DNA of 64,000 bases, taken from contig NZ_CP072014.1 of NCBI RefSeq assembly GCF_017603825.1, forward strand, positions 1,488,001 through 1,552,000, given 5' to 3'. This DNA is from Arthrobacter crystallopoietes. GTDB lineage: Bacteria; Actinomycetota; Actinomycetes; Actinomycetales; Micrococcaceae. The notes beneath the pieces are model-generated. The model ran no database searches. It worked only from the letters and a program-made list of their open reading frames with translations, and was not told where the DNA came from. The stretch's first letter is position 1, and every line of letters begins with the position of its first letter. Made by a program: the position numbers and the translations under genes. This document shows, in pieces, positions 40,140-62,574 of the stretch.

Positions 40140-40591
40140 AGCGCCTCAAATTTAGCGGAACCTTCCCGAGTGTTGGTTGTGCGGTTTGCAGGAGAGCCCA
40201 TTGCGCAGGCGTTTGTTCTGCGGTGGGTGCTCGAGGGTGGAATATCAATGGATAGATGGTCTTTTGGCGGTTTCCATGCCAGTACGGTGTCCTTTCGGGG
40301 GTGCCTGGAACGTGTGGGGGTTGTCCGGGGGGTTGTTGTTTGGCACACTGTTGGGTCCTGAGGCAACAGGGACCGGCCGTTCATGGGCCGGTGTTTGTTT
40401 GTTTCTGGTTTCCTGCGCAGTCCGGGTCCGGGCCACGGTGAATACGTGGTGCGGGGATGGGTGCGACGGGGTTGTTGTTTGAGAACTACATAGTGGACGC
40501 GAGCATCTTATAAAGAAGCAATTTTGATGAACCTGGATCTGTTTTGGATCTGTGGTTCTCTCGATATTAAATGCTGATTTTGATCTTTTGT

Positions 40592-43732
<3,141 letters not shown>

Positions 43733-43938
43733 ACACACTTCCCTGGCCGCCGAACCGACTTCAAACGGTTCCCGGCAACATACAGGGGAAGGAAAAGATA
43801 CGTGCATCGCGTCCACTATGTGGTTCCCGGACAACAACCGTCCGCAGGAACACACAATTGCATACAGTCCAACCATGAACTGATGTAACCACAGGTTTCA
43901 CCCCCAGCCCGCGGAACCGGGCCCGGAGGGTGGCAAGG

Positions 43939-44057
43939 GTTACGGCGGTCATAGCGTGGGGGAAACGCCCGGTCCCATTCCGAACCCGGAAGCTAAGACC
44001 CACAGCGCCGATGGTACTGCACCCGGGAGGGTGTGGGAGAGTAGGTCACCGCCGGAC
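43939..44057 (+). rRNA. rrf: 5S ribosomal RNA, operon 3
   Basis: Copy shifted by 13097 bases from operon 1. Confidence 0.95.
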
Positions 44058-44068
44058 ATCTTTTGAGC

Positions 44069-44103
44069 GTGAAGGGCTCCACCATGACGGTGGAGCCCTT
44101 CAC
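44069..44103 (+). terminator. Terminator after 5S, operon 3
   Basis: The same 15-bp stem as after operon 1. Confidence 0.8.
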
Positions 44104-44111
44104 CCATTTAA

Positions 44112-44905
44112 GGCCCGTTGGCTTTAGGGCCCGTTGGCGGTAACCATGCCAACCTGCATAACCTCAACGCCGTTCCCGGTGCCCTGGCTGCAGGCCTGCC
44201 GTGCCGGGCTCCGGCTGCCGCCGGGCTGCAGCTGCTGCGCCGGGGCCGGGGCTGGCCGGGATCCCGGTGCTCCTGCCGCGGGCCGTGCCGGCGCCCTGGT
44301 CCGGATGCCGCAGATGGCCGGCGCTTCCTGGTTCCGCTCCGGCAGGCAGGTGGTGGTCCTGCCGGCCGCGTGGGGCCGGCTGCCGTGCAGCGGCGGTGTT
44401 GGCTGGTGTTGGATTTTAAGCACACTTTTCGCCGCGAGGGTGCCGGTGGCGTCCGGGCGGCGGGCGGTCCGCGCGGATCCCGGACGGATGCGGGCAGGGG
44501 AGCTGCGCGTACTGAGTGCTTGGCCACAGCGGCGGCGCTGCGGGCGTCTTTGCCGCCGGGTCCGTTTTCGGGGAAAACGAACCCGGTTTGCTGCGGTGCC
44601 CGGGTTGGGTGCGCGGCCGGCCGGGGCCGGTGCCGCGGATCCGGGAGTGGGAGGATCCGCATGGATCCGCGGTTTTCCGCGGCAGGCGGTGCTGTTCCCG
44701 GAGGCGGATTTGCAGTGGTCCGCGAAGGCGTGTAATGTCTTCCAAGCCACCGCAGCTAGGGAGCGAAAGCGCTTAGCAGGCAGGGAGGCCAACCCCTTCA
44801 AAACAATCACTTTCAATCGGTTCGATTTACCGTGCGGATGAGGTTGCGGGGACCGTGGTTGCAGCGGGAATCAGCCGGAAGGCGATTTGCGAACTGCTGC
44901 AGGAT
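44112..44905 (+). repeat. Inter-operon spacer 3
   Basis: Third copy of the 794-bp spacer, with the same two hairpins and no gene. Confidence 0.85.
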
Positions 44906-44915
44906 CGGGTAACTT
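44710..44915 (+). promoter_or_regulatory. rRNA operon 4 promoters P1' and P2'
   Basis: TTGCAG-N17-TAATGT at 44710-44738 and TTGCGA-N17-TAACTT at 44887-44915. Confidence 0.5.
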
Positions 44916-45157
44916 TGAAAAGTTGCTCCGGAGCGATGGAGGGCCTTGAAGAAGGGTCCGACTGGTGCCGGGTGCTCCTGTTGTTTGAGAACTCAATAGT
45001 GTGCCAAGTTTGTTGATACCAATTTTTTATTGGTTGAATTATTGTCGTGGGGCACCGCCTCCGTGGTGTTTCCGCGATGTTTTTTAGCCTGGTTTGAATT
45101 TAGTGCAGTGCTGGTTCCCGTTTTCCCGGGGGCCGGTGTTGTGTCTGTTAGTAAACA

Positions 45158-46687
<1,530 letters not shown>

Positions 46688-47139
46688 AGCGCCTCAAATT
46701 TAGCGGAACCTTCCCGAGTGTTGGTTGTGCGGTTTGCAGGAGAGCCCATTGCGCAGGCGTTTGTTCTGCGGTGGGTGCTCGAGGGTGGAATATCAATGGA
46801 TAGATGGTCTTTTGGCGGTTTCCATGCCAGTACGGTGTCCTTTCGGGGGTGCCTGGAACGTGTGGGGGTTGTCCGGGGGGTTGTTGTTTGGCACACTGTT
46901 GGGTCCTGAGGCAACAGGGACCGGCCGTTCATGGGCCGGTGTTTGTTTGTTTCTGGTTTCCTGCGCAGTCCGGGTCCGGGCCACGGTGAATACGTGGTGC
47001 GGGGATGGGTGCGACGGGGTTGTTGTTTGAGAACTACATAGTGGACGCGAGCATCTTATAAAGAAGCAATTTTGATGAACCTGGATCTGTTTTGGATCTG
47101 TGGTTCTCTCGATATTAAATGCTGATTTTGATCTTTTGT

Positions 47140-50280
<3,141 letters not shown>

Positions 50281-50486
50281 ACACACTTCCCTGGCCGCCG
50301 AACCGACTTCAAACGGTTCCCGGCAACATACAGGGGAAGGAAAAGATACGTGCATCGCGTCCACTATGTGGTTCCCGGACAACAACCGTCCGCAGGAACA
50401 CACAATTGCATACAGTCCAACCATGAACTGATGTAACCACAGGTTTCACCCCCAGCCCGCGGAACCGGGCCCGGAGGGTGGCAAGG

Positions 50487-50605
50487 GTTACGGCGGTCAT
50501 AGCGTGGGGGAAACGCCCGGTCCCATTCCGAACCCGGAAGCTAAGACCCACAGCGCCGATGGTACTGCACCCGGGAGGGTGTGGGAGAGTAGGTCACCGC
50601 CGGAC
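50487..50605 (+). rRNA. rrf: 5S ribosomal RNA, operon 4
   Basis: Copy shifted by 19645 bases from operon 1. Confidence 0.95.
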
Positions 50606-50616
50606 ATCTTTTGAGC

Positions 50617-50651
50617 GTGAAGGGCTCCACCATGACGGTGGAGCCCTTCAC
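50617..50651 (+). terminator. Terminator after 5S, operon 4
   Basis: The same 15-bp stem as after operon 1. Confidence 0.8.
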
Positions 50652-50659
50652 CCATTTAA

Positions 50660-51453
50660 GGCCCGTTGGCTTTAGGGCCCGTTGGCGGTAACCATGCCAA
50701 CCTGCATAACCTCAACGCCGTTCCCGGTGCCCTGGCTGCAGGCCTGCCGTGCCGGGCTCCGGCTGCCGCCGGGCTGCAGCTGCTGCGCCGGGGCCGGGGC
50801 TGGCCGGGATCCCGGTGCTCCTGCCGCGGGCCGTGCCGGCGCCCTGGTCCGGATGCCGCAGATGGCCGGCGCTTCCTGGTTCCGCTCCGGCAGGCAGGTG
50901 GTGGTCCTGCCGGCCGCGTGGGGCCGGCTGCCGTGCAGCGGCGGTGTTGGCTGGTGTTGGATTTTAAGCACACTTTTCGCCGCGAGGGTGCCGGTGGCGT
51001 CCGGGCGGCGGGCGGTCCGCGCGGATCCCGGACGGATGCGGGCAGGGGAGCTGCGCGTACTGAGTGCTTGGCCACAGCGGCGGCGCTGCGGGCGTCTTTG
51101 CCGCCGGGTCCGTTTTCGGGGAAAACGAACCCGGTTTGCTGCGGTGCCCGGGTTGGGTGCGCGGCCGGCCGGGGCCGGTGCCGCGGATCCGGGAGTGGGA
51201 GGATCCGCATGGATCCGCGGTTTTCCGCGGCAGGCGGTGCTGTTCCCGGAGGCGGATTTGCAGTGGTCCGCGAAGGCGTGTAATGTCTTCCAAGCCACCG
51301 CAGCTAGGGAGCGAAAGCGCTTAGCAGGCAGGGAGGCCAACCCCTTCAAAACAATCACTTTCAATCGGTTCGATTTACCGTGCGGATGAGGTTGCGGGGA
51401 CCGTGGTTGCAGCGGGAATCAGCCGGAAGGCGATTTGCGAACTGCTGCAGGAT
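50660..51453 (+). repeat. Inter-operon spacer 4
   Basis: Fourth and last copy of the 794-bp spacer; no gene. Confidence 0.85.
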
Positions 51454-51463
51454 CGGGTAACTT
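51258..51463 (+). promoter_or_regulatory. rRNA operon 5 promoters P1' and P2'
   Basis: TTGCAG-N17-TAATGT at 51258-51286 and TTGCGA-N17-TAACTT at 51435-51463. Confidence 0.5.
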
Positions 51464-51705
51464 TGAAAAGTTGCTCCGGAGCGATGGAGGGCCTTGAAGA
51501 AGGGTCCGACTGGTGCCGGGTGCTCCTGTTGTTTGAGAACTCAATAGTGTGCCAAGTTTGTTGATACCAATTTTTTATTGGTTGAATTATTGTCGTGGGG
51601 CACCGCCTCCGTGGTGTTTCCGCGATGTTTTTTAGCCTGGTTTGAATTTAGTGCAGTGCTGGTTCCCGTTTTCCCGGGGGCCGGTGTTGTGTCTGTTAGT
51701 AAACA

Positions 51706-53235
<1,530 letters not shown>

Positions 53236-53687
53236 AGCGCCTCAAATTTAGCGGAACCTTCCCGAGTGTTGGTTGTGCGGTTTGCAGGAGAGCCCATTGC
53301 GCAGGCGTTTGTTCTGCGGTGGGTGCTCGAGGGTGGAATATCAATGGATAGATGGTCTTTTGGCGGTTTCCATGCCAGTACGGTGTCCTTTCGGGGGTGC
53401 CTGGAACGTGTGGGGGTTGTCCGGGGGGTTGTTGTTTGGCACACTGTTGGGTCCTGAGGCAACAGGGACCGGCCGTTCATGGGCCGGTGTTTGTTTGTTT
53501 CTGGTTTCCTGCGCAGTCCGGGTCCGGGCCACGGTGAATACGTGGTGCGGGGATGGGTGCGACGGGGTTGTTGTTTGAGAACTACATAGTGGACGCGAGC
53601 ATCTTATAAAGAAGCAATTTTGATGAACCTGGATCTGTTTTGGATCTGTGGTTCTCTCGATATTAAATGCTGATTTTGATCTTTTGT

Positions 53688-56828
<3,141 letters not shown>

Positions 56829-57034
56829 ACACACTTCCCTGGCCGCCGAACCGACTTCAAACGGTTCCCGGCAACATACAGGGGAAGGAAAAGATACGTG
56901 CATCGCGTCCACTATGTGGTTCCCGGACAACAACCGTCCGCAGGAACACACAATTGCATACAGTCCAACCATGAACTGATGTAACCACAGGTTTCACCCC
57001 CAGCCCGCGGAACCGGGCCCGGAGGGTGGCAAGG

Positions 57035-57153
57035 GTTACGGCGGTCATAGCGTGGGGGAAACGCCCGGTCCCATTCCGAACCCGGAAGCTAAGACCCACA
57101 GCGCCGATGGTACTGCACCCGGGAGGGTGTGGGAGAGTAGGTCACCGCCGGAC
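57035..57153 (+). rRNA. rrf: 5S ribosomal RNA, operon 5
   Basis: Copy shifted by 26193 bases; starts GTTACGGCGG at 57035. Confidence 0.95.
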
Positions 57154-57164
57154 ATCTTTTGAGC

Positions 57165-57199
57165 GTGAAGGGCTCCACCATGACGGTGGAGCCCTTCAC
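57165..57199 (+). terminator. Terminator after 5S, operon 5 (end of array)
   Basis: The same 15-bp stem. Repeat homology ends eight bases later, at 57207, where unique chromosomal sequence begins. Confidence 0.8.
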
Positions 57200-57234
57200 C
57201 CATTTAAACGGCAAATGAGGTAGGTCGACCCCGA

Positions 57235-57240
57235 TAGGCT
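57235..57240 (+). promoter_or_regulatory. -10 element of a putative leaderless promoter for the START gene
   Basis: TAGGCT lies six bases before the ATG at 57247, the same hexamer and spacing as at ispD. No Shine-Dalgarno sequence is present and no good -35 is seen. Confidence 0.5.
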
Positions 57241-57246
57241 TGGGGT

Positions 57247-57729
57247 ATGAGCCCATCGCTGTTCTCGCACGCTGCTGAGGAACCCCAGCCTTCCAAAGTC
57301 TTGGAACCGATCACCTTCGAGGTCACGGTCCCGCACCCGCCGGAACAGGCCTTCGAGGGTTTCACGGACCTCATTCACCTCTGGTGGCCGGTGGATTCCC
57401 ACAGCATCTTCGGCGACGGCGCACACGTTGAGTTCGAAGAGACAGTCCTGACCGAGACATCGGACCGGGACGAGGTCCGCAACTGGGGCGACATTCTTGA
57501 GTGGGAGCCGGGCCGGCTCCTATCCCTGACCTGGCATCCCGGCGCCGGGCCCTTATCAGCCACCAGGCTCGAAGTCCGGTTCACTGCGGAGGGCCAGAGC
57601 ACCGTCGTCCGGCTGAGACACTCAGACTGGGACCAAGCAGCCGATGGCGCAGAACGCCGACTAAAGTACCAGCAGGACTGGCCTTCCGTGCTGAGCAAAT
57701 ATGCGAGGTTCATGGGAGCCATTCGCTGA
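57247..57729 (+). CDS. SRPBCC/AHSA1-like START domain protein
   Basis: 160 residues forming one helix-grip (START/Bet v1-like) domain. The strand ITFEVTVPHPPEQAFEGFTD is followed by LWWPVDSHS, WGDILEWEPGRLLSLTWHPG, RLEVRFTAEGQSTVVRLRHS and a C-terminal helix. This is the AHSA1/Hsp90-activator-like subgroup of bacterial proteins; ligands are generally unknown. It is the first gene after the rRNA array, 93 bp beyond the last 5S, with what looks like its own leaderless promoter. The following 121 bp to the next gene hold nothing recognisable. Confidence 0.8.
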   Translation: MSPSLFSHAAEEPQPSKVLEPITFEVTVPHPPEQAFEGFTDLIHLWWPVDSHSIFGDGAHVEFEETVLTETSDRDEVRNWGDILEWEPGRLLSLTWHPGAGPLSATRLEVRFTAEGQSTVVRLRHSDWDQAADGAERRLKYQQDWPSVLSKYARFMGAIR

Positions 57730-57850
57730 AGCAACGCTCCCTGAAATCGATACGAACGACCCTCTGGCCCCGGCCAGCTTTTCCAGCCGTGCACAGTTCA
57801 CGTCTGTGGACCGAAAATATTTGACGACGAGATTCGGAAGGCCCTACCTA

Positions 57851-59230
57851 ATGACTGACTCCATCATCAGCGCATTGCAAGCGGCGCTGCCGACAGAACA
57901 GGTGAGCGTACGGGAGGACGTACTGGCCGCGCATGCGCTGGACCAGGGTCCCGTGGTGGCCCACGAGCTGCCCATCGCCGTCGTGTGGGCGCAAAGCGTC
58001 GAAGACGTGCAGGCCGTCATGAGGCTGGCGTCCACGCACAGTGTTCCGGTAGTTTGCCGAGGCGCCGGCACAGGAGTGTCCGGCGGTGCCCATGCCACGC
58101 CCGGTTGCCTCGTCCTGAGCCTGGAACGAATGGACCGCATACTCGAGATCCACCCCGAGGACGAAATTGCCCGTGTGGAGCCCGGAGTCGTCAACGCCGA
58201 TCTGAACATGGCAGTGGCCGAATACGGGCTCATGTATGCACCCGATCCGGCCAGCTACAAGATATCCACGATCGGCGGCAATGTCGCGACGAACGCGGGA
58301 GGCCTGCGCTGCGCCAAGTATGGCGTTACTCGTGAATCAGTCCTGGCTCTCGACGTCGTGCTGGCTGACGGCACGCTTATCAAAACGGGGCGCAGGTCTT
58401 TCAAGGGCGTGGCGGGCTATGACTTGACGGGTCTTTTTGTGGGCTCCGAGGGCACTCTTGGCGTCGTTGTAGGCGCCACGGTGCGGCTGCGCTACCTTCC
58501 TGCCGATGTGCAGACGATTGCCGCATTCTTCCCAGAGGTAACGACGGCGGCGGCCGGTGTGCTGGCTGTCGGCAAGGCGCGCGTGCAACCGGCAATCATG
58601 GAATTGCTCGACGGCAATACGCTGGTCCAGCTGGACGCAGAACAGGGCTCCGACTTGCGCCAGCGTGGTGGTGCGCTGCTGTTGATCCAGACAGATGGCT
58701 TTGCGGCAGAGACCGAAGCGAAGATTGTCCGGCAGGTGCTGGGAGCGCTCGGTGCCACCGTCACTGCTGAAGTCAGCGAGGAAGCCGTCCGTCTGGTGGA
58801 GCTGCGCAGACACAGCCGGGGTGCCGAAGTGGACGATGTCTTCCGAGTGGGTGAGGACGTTGCCGTGCCACGGTCCCAGCTTGTCCATTACATCGCCGAA
58901 CTCGAACGTATAGCCGCCGACCACGAGGTCGGGCTCAAAGTTGTGGCGCATGCCGGTGACGGGAACCTCCATCCAACCTTCTGGGTGCCGGCCGGAGAGG
59001 CCGAAAAAGTCCCGGTGCTCAACGCCGCATTGGATGAGTCCGTCGAGGTCGGCCTTGCTTTGGGCGGCACCATTACCGGCGAACACGGCGTCGGTCAGTA
59101 CAAAGTGCGCTGGCTCCCGCTTGAACAGCGGGAAGAAGTCCTGGAGCTGCAGCGGGGGATCAAGGCATTGTTCGATCCAAAGGGACTGCTGAATCCGGGC
59201 AAGGCATTGCCGGAACGGATCGAGGCGTAG
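57851..59230 (+). CDS. FAD-linked oxidase, GlcD (glycolate/lactate dehydrogenase) family
   Basis: 459 residues from the ATG at 57851, preceded by GGAAGG. The frame is open upstream to 57701, but that part overlaps the START gene and lacks homology character. The FAD-binding PCMH domain (about 35-215) contains VVCRGAGTGVSGGA, the TIGGNVATNAGGLRCAKYG segment and FVGSEGTLGVV. The C-terminal domain has the HAGDGNLHP and GEHGVG motifs of the FAD-oxidase C family. It probably oxidises a 2-hydroxy acid such as glycolate or D-lactate; the substrate is not determinable. The separate GlcE/GlcF subunits are not adjacent, so it is likely a single-subunit type. Confidence 0.88.
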   Translation: MTDSIISALQAALPTEQVSVREDVLAAHALDQGPVVAHELPIAVVWAQSVEDVQAVMRLASTHSVPVVCRGAGTGVSGGAHATPGCLVLSLERMDRILEIHPEDEIARVEPGVVNADLNMAVAEYGLMYAPDPASYKISTIGGNVATNAGGLRCAKYGVTRESVLALDVVLADGTLIKTGRRSFKGVAGYDLTGLFVGSEGTLGVVVGATVRLRYLPADVQTIAAFFPEVTTAAAGVLAVGKARVQPAIMELLDGNTLVQLDAEQGSDLRQRGGALLLIQTDGFAAETEAKIVRQVLGALGATVTAEVSEEAVRLVELRRHSRGAEVDDVFRVGEDVAVPRSQLVHYIAELERIAADHEVGLKVVAHAGDGNLHPTFWVPAGEAEKVPVLNAALDESVEVGLALGGTITGEHGVGQYKVRWLPLEQREEVLELQRGIKALFDPKGLLNPGKALPERIEA

Positions 59231-59233
59231 GCT
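59228..59233 (+). promoter_or_regulatory. -10 element of a putative leaderless methyltransferase promoter
   Basis: TAGGCT overlaps the stop codon of the FAD oxidase gene and lies six bases before the GTG at 59240, again matching the ispD and START gene arrangement. Confidence 0.4.
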
Positions 59234-59239
59234 GTGGGT

Positions 59240-59848
59240 GTGCGTAAAGAGACATTATGGGAGGCCCAGAAGCGTGAGAACCCGGGCCATTCGGCTTGGT
59301 ACATCAAGCGCTTCGAAAACATGCGGGCGCAAGGAAACGACCTTCACGGCGAGGCCCGGCTGATCGATGCGATGGCGGAGCGCGGCAGCCGGATTCTGGA
59401 TGCCGGCTGCGGCCCGGGCCGGCTGGGCGGCGAGCTGGCGGCCCGCGGGCACCACGTGGTGGGGGTCGACGTTGATCCGGAACTGATCGAAGCCGCCCGC
59501 CGCGACCACCCCGACGTTAACTGGCTAGTCGGGGACCTGGCAGAGCTGGATCTGCCTGCACAAGGAATAGCCGAGGCTTTCGACGTGATTGTCTGTGCGG
59601 GCAACGTGCTCACCTTCCTGGCTCCGGGGACAGCTCCGGAAGTCCTGGCCAGACTGGCGCGGCATCTGGCGCCGGGAGGCCGGCTAGTGACCGGGTTCGG
59701 CGCGGGCAGGGGATACGAGTTGGACACGTTCATGGCGGACGCCGCGGGTGCGGGCCTGGCCACGGACCACAAGTTCGGAACCTGGGACTTGCGCCCCTTC
59801 ACACCGTCGTCGGACTTCCTGGTAGCTGTCTTCAGCTTGGCTGCGTAA
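59240..59848 (+). CDS. Class I SAM-dependent methyltransferase
   Basis: 202 residues with the GTG at 59240 as start; a second in-frame GTG at 59234 would add two residues. Motif I is ILDAGCGPGRLGGELAARG, followed by the acidic motif II strand VVGVDVDPELI and WLVGDLAELDLP. The later strand FDVIVCAGNVLTFL completes a Methyltransf_25/11-type Rossmann fold. The N-terminal NPGHSAWYIKRFENMRAQG segment is typical of small actinobacterial members of this group. Substrate unknown. It follows the FAD oxidase within ten bases but may have its own promoter. Confidence 0.85.
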   Translation: MRKETLWEAQKRENPGHSAWYIKRFENMRAQGNDLHGEARLIDAMAERGSRILDAGCGPGRLGGELAARGHHVVGVDVDPELIEAARRDHPDVNWLVGDLAELDLPAQGIAEAFDVIVCAGNVLTFLAPGTAPEVLARLARHLAPGGRLVTGFGAGRGYELDTFMADAAGAGLATDHKFGTWDLRPFTPSSDFLVAVFSLAA

Positions 59849-59916
59849 AGGCAGCGGGCGCGCTCCGGCGCGAGGCTCAATGAAGCCCACGCGTTCCGGG
59901 GGTTCCCGGGCCGGGC

Positions 59917-61272
59917 CTATTCGTCGTCGTTGTTTTCTAGTGCGTTTGCGGCGAGCAGCCGCGCGGTCTTGTCGTCGGGGTTGAGCAGAATCGCCGCTTC
60001 GTCCCGGCGATGGCGCAGCACGTCGTCGATGTAGGCCTGGACCGCTTCCGCCAACGGCACGTTGCGGCGCTGGCTCTCGGAGATGTACCAGCGGTGCTCG
60101 AGGACCTGGTGGACCACCTCCGCCGGTTCCAGCTTGCCCGCCAGCTCGCGAGGAATGGCCCGCACTACCGGCTCGAAGACGTGGCGCACCCACGCGTGGG
60201 CGCTGATTTCCTCGTCCAGATCCGGATTGTTGTCCGCCCGGTAGCTGTCCAGGTCATTGAGCAGCCGCCGCGCCTGATTTTCCTGCACGTCCAGTCCGGT
60301 CAGGCGGATCAGCCGGCGCTGGTGGTGCCCGGCATCCACGACCTTGGGCTGGAGCTGGATCTGGGACCCGTCCGGCGTCGTTTTGATGGAGAACTCTTCG
60401 ACGTCGAAACCCAGATCATTCAGCCTGCGGATACGGGCATTGACCCGCCACCGATCACCCAGCTCGAAGGACTCCTTCTCGGTCAGTTCCGCCCAGAGCT
60501 TGCGGTAGCTGTCCATGATCCGCTCGCTGGTGGCCAATGGGTCGACCTTGTCCTCGATCAAGCCGCCTTCAAGCAGATCCATCAGTTCGCCGGCAATGTT
60601 GACCCGCGCTATCTCCAGGTCGTACTCACGCTGGCCGGTGGAGAGCTTCGGGTACAGCTCGCCCGTTTCCGCGTCCACCAAGTAGGCGGCGAATGCACCG
60701 GCATCCCGGCGGAACAGGGTGTTGGACAGAGAGACATCGCCCCAATAGAAGCCGACCAGGTGTAGCCGGACCAGCAGCAGGGCCTGGGCATCGATCAGCC
60801 GGGTCAGTGTGTCTTTGCGCAAGGTCTGGGAAAACAGCGCCCGATAGGGGAGCGAGAACTTCAGGTGCCGGGTGACCAGCACGGGGTCCAGGTCCTCGCC
60901 TTCCCGGGTGTGCCGGCCGCTGATGACGGCGACCGGCTCTACACAGGGGACGTCCAGCCGCTGGAGCTTGCGGAGCATGTGGTATTCGTGCCGGGCGATA
61001 TGCTCGCTGGTTTCCTTGATGGCAATCACGGAACCGCTCAGATGGGCGAACCGGACGATATGCCGGGAAATACCGCGCGGAAGAGCGGCCAGGTTTTTCG
61101 CCGGCCACTCTTCCAACGCAATATGCCAAGGCAGGTCAAGCAGGCTCTCGTCCGTCGTGGCAGAGGTGATGTTCAGCGAACCCAGGACTGCGGCCGCTCC
61201 GCCATTATGCGGGCGCGGCAGTTTTCCCACCTGACCGAAGTCGGTAGGTTCGTTGTGCCAGTTGGCGTCCAT
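59917..61272 (-). CDS. DUF4032 protein with kinase-like features
   Basis: 451 residues. The N-terminal half resembles a lipopolysaccharide-kinase/protein-kinase-like fold: VIAIKE (a possible ATP-binding lysine), a conserved E in HEYHMLRKL, FYWGDVSLSNTLF (catalytic-loop-like Asp and Asn) and YLVDAETGELY (DFG-like Asp). The C-terminal half carries DUF4032. The ATG at 61272 has only a weak binding site; a start a few codons later is possible. It lies 32 bp downstream of the sugar ABC ATPase on the same strand, so probably co-transcribed. No substrate can be assigned; kinase activity is inference from motifs. Confidence 0.75.
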   Translation of the reverse strand: MDANWHNEPTDFGQVGKLPRPHNGGAAAVLGSLNITSATTDESLLDLPWHIALEEWPAKNLAALPRGISRHIVRFAHLSGSVIAIKETSEHIARHEYHMLRKLQRLDVPCVEPVAVISGRHTREGEDLDPVLVTRHLKFSLPYRALFSQTLRKDTLTRLIDAQALLLVRLHLVGFYWGDVSLSNTLFRRDAGAFAAYLVDAETGELYPKLSTGQREYDLEIARVNIAGELMDLLEGGLIEDKVDPLATSERIMDSYRKLWAELTEKESFELGDRWRVNARIRRLNDLGFDVEEFSIKTTPDGSQIQLQPKVVDAGHHQRRLIRLTGLDVQENQARRLLNDLDSYRADNNPDLDEEISAHAWVRHVFEPVVRAIPRELAGKLEPAEVVHQVLEHRWYISESQRRNVPLAEAVQAYIDDVLRHRRDEAAILLNPDDKTARLLAANALENNDDE

Positions 61273-61304
61273 CTGCAGTGACCCGTCGAAAGCGCTGCCG
61301 GAAC

Positions 61305-62453
61305 TCAGGCCTTGTCCGCCTCCAGCGGCCGGTCCAGATCAGCCAGGGACGCCTGGGGCGCCGCCGGCGCATTATCGCCCAGCCGGAGGCCGGTCTGGGT
61401 GTCGAACAAGTGGACGTGGCCCTGCTTCGGGCGCACGTACACGGTGGTGCCGGCCTTCGGCGGCGTGCGCCCGTCCACGCGGCTCGTGATGTCGTGGCGG
61501 CTGCCGTTGACTTCGGTGTGGCCGTACACATAGGCGTCGGCGCCCAGTTCCTCGACCACATCGATCTCCACGGCCAGACCCTGGCCGTCCGGGGCCTGCT
61601 CCAGGTCCTCCGGACGCACACCGAGCATGACGGTGCTGCCGTGCGCCGCACCGAGAACGTCCCGCGGCACCGGATAGACCGTTCCGCCGAACTGGACGCC
61701 GCCGTCGGCCACTGGCAGTTCCAGCAGATTCATGGCCGGCGAGCCGATGAACCCGGCCACGAAAATGTTGGCCGGAGTGTCGTAGAGGTTGCGCGGGGAG
61801 TCCACCTGCTGCAGGATGCCGTCCTTGAGCACGGCGACCCGGTCGCCCATGGTCATCGCTTCGACCTGGTCGTGGGTGACGTAGACGGTGGTGACGCCGA
61901 GGCGCCGGGTCAGCGAGGCGATCTGCGTCCGGGTCTGGACGCGCAGCTTGGCATCCAGGTTGGAGAGCGGCTCGTCCATGAGGAAGACCTGCGGATTACG
62001 GACAATAGCCCGACCCATGGCAACGCGCTGGCGCTGGCCGCCGGAGAGCGCCTTCGGCTTGCGGTCCAGGTACTCCTCAAGGTCCAGCAGCTTGGCCGCC
62101 TCACGGACGCGCTGGGCGCGCTCCTCCTTGGCGATGCCCGCGATCTTGAGGGCAAAGCCCATGTTGTCGGCCACGGACATGTGCGGGTAGAGCGCGTAGT
62201 TCTGGAACACCATTGCAATGTCCCGGTCCTTCGGCGGAACGTCGGTGACGTCGCGGTCGCCGATCAGGATCCGGCCCGAGTTCACATCTTCCAGTCCTGC
62301 CAGCATCCGCAGGGAGGTGGACTTGCCGCAGCCCGAGGGGCCGACCAGGACCAGAAACTCGCCGTCCGCGATTTCCAGGTCAAGCTTGTCCACTGCAGGC
62401 TTCTCTGTGCCCGGGTACAAGCGCGTAGCATTATCGAACGTTACCGTTGCCAT
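61305..62453 (-). CDS. Sugar ABC transporter ATP-binding protein (MsmK/UgpC/SugC type)
   Basis: 382 residues. Walker A GPSGCGKST at 38-46, Q-loop in MVFQNYALYPHM, signature LSGGQRQR, Walker B VFLMDEPLSNLDAKLR and the H-loop THDQVEAM are all present. A C-terminal TOBE/OB regulatory domain (about 240-370) follows. This is the CUT1 carbohydrate-importer ATPase family. No permease or binding-protein gene is adjacent, so it may be a shared ATPase serving several sugar importers, as MsmX/MsmK do in other bacteria. The ATG at 62453 with AAGGGA upstream is preferred over a GTG five codons earlier. Confidence 0.9.
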   Translation of the reverse strand: MATVTFDNATRLYPGTEKPAVDKLDLEIADGEFLVLVGPSGCGKSTSLRMLAGLEDVNSGRILIGDRDVTDVPPKDRDIAMVFQNYALYPHMSVADNMGFALKIAGIAKEERAQRVREAAKLLDLEEYLDRKPKALSGGQRQRVAMGRAIVRNPQVFLMDEPLSNLDAKLRVQTRTQIASLTRRLGVTTVYVTHDQVEAMTMGDRVAVLKDGILQQVDSPRNLYDTPANIFVAGFIGSPAMNLLELPVADGGVQFGGTVYPVPRDVLGAAHGSTVMLGVRPEDLEQAPDGQGLAVEIDVVEELGADAYVYGHTEVNGSRHDITSRVDGRTPPKAGTTVYVRPKQGHVHLFDTQTGLRLGDNAPAAPQASLADLDRPLEADKA

Positions 62454-62511
62454 GGTGTTTCCCTTCACGGGCAGGTACGTGCCCGACGATCCGTTGTGAT
62501 GGGTTGATATT

Positions 62512-62540
62512 CAGTTAGGTGAGCGGGCTCACGGAACCAA
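62512..62540 (-). promoter_or_regulatory. Putative promoter with operator-like palindrome for the ABC ATPase gene
   Basis: On the minus strand TTGGTT (62540-62535), 17 bases and TAACTG (62517-62512). The spacer contains the inverted repeat GTGAG-CGGG-CTCAC (plus-strand order, 62519-62532), a position where a repressor would block RNA polymerase. It lies in the 121-bp gap after otsB. Confidence 0.35.
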
Positions 62541-62574
62541 GTATGGCATGCGGCGGCAAGTAGTTGGCGGCGGC

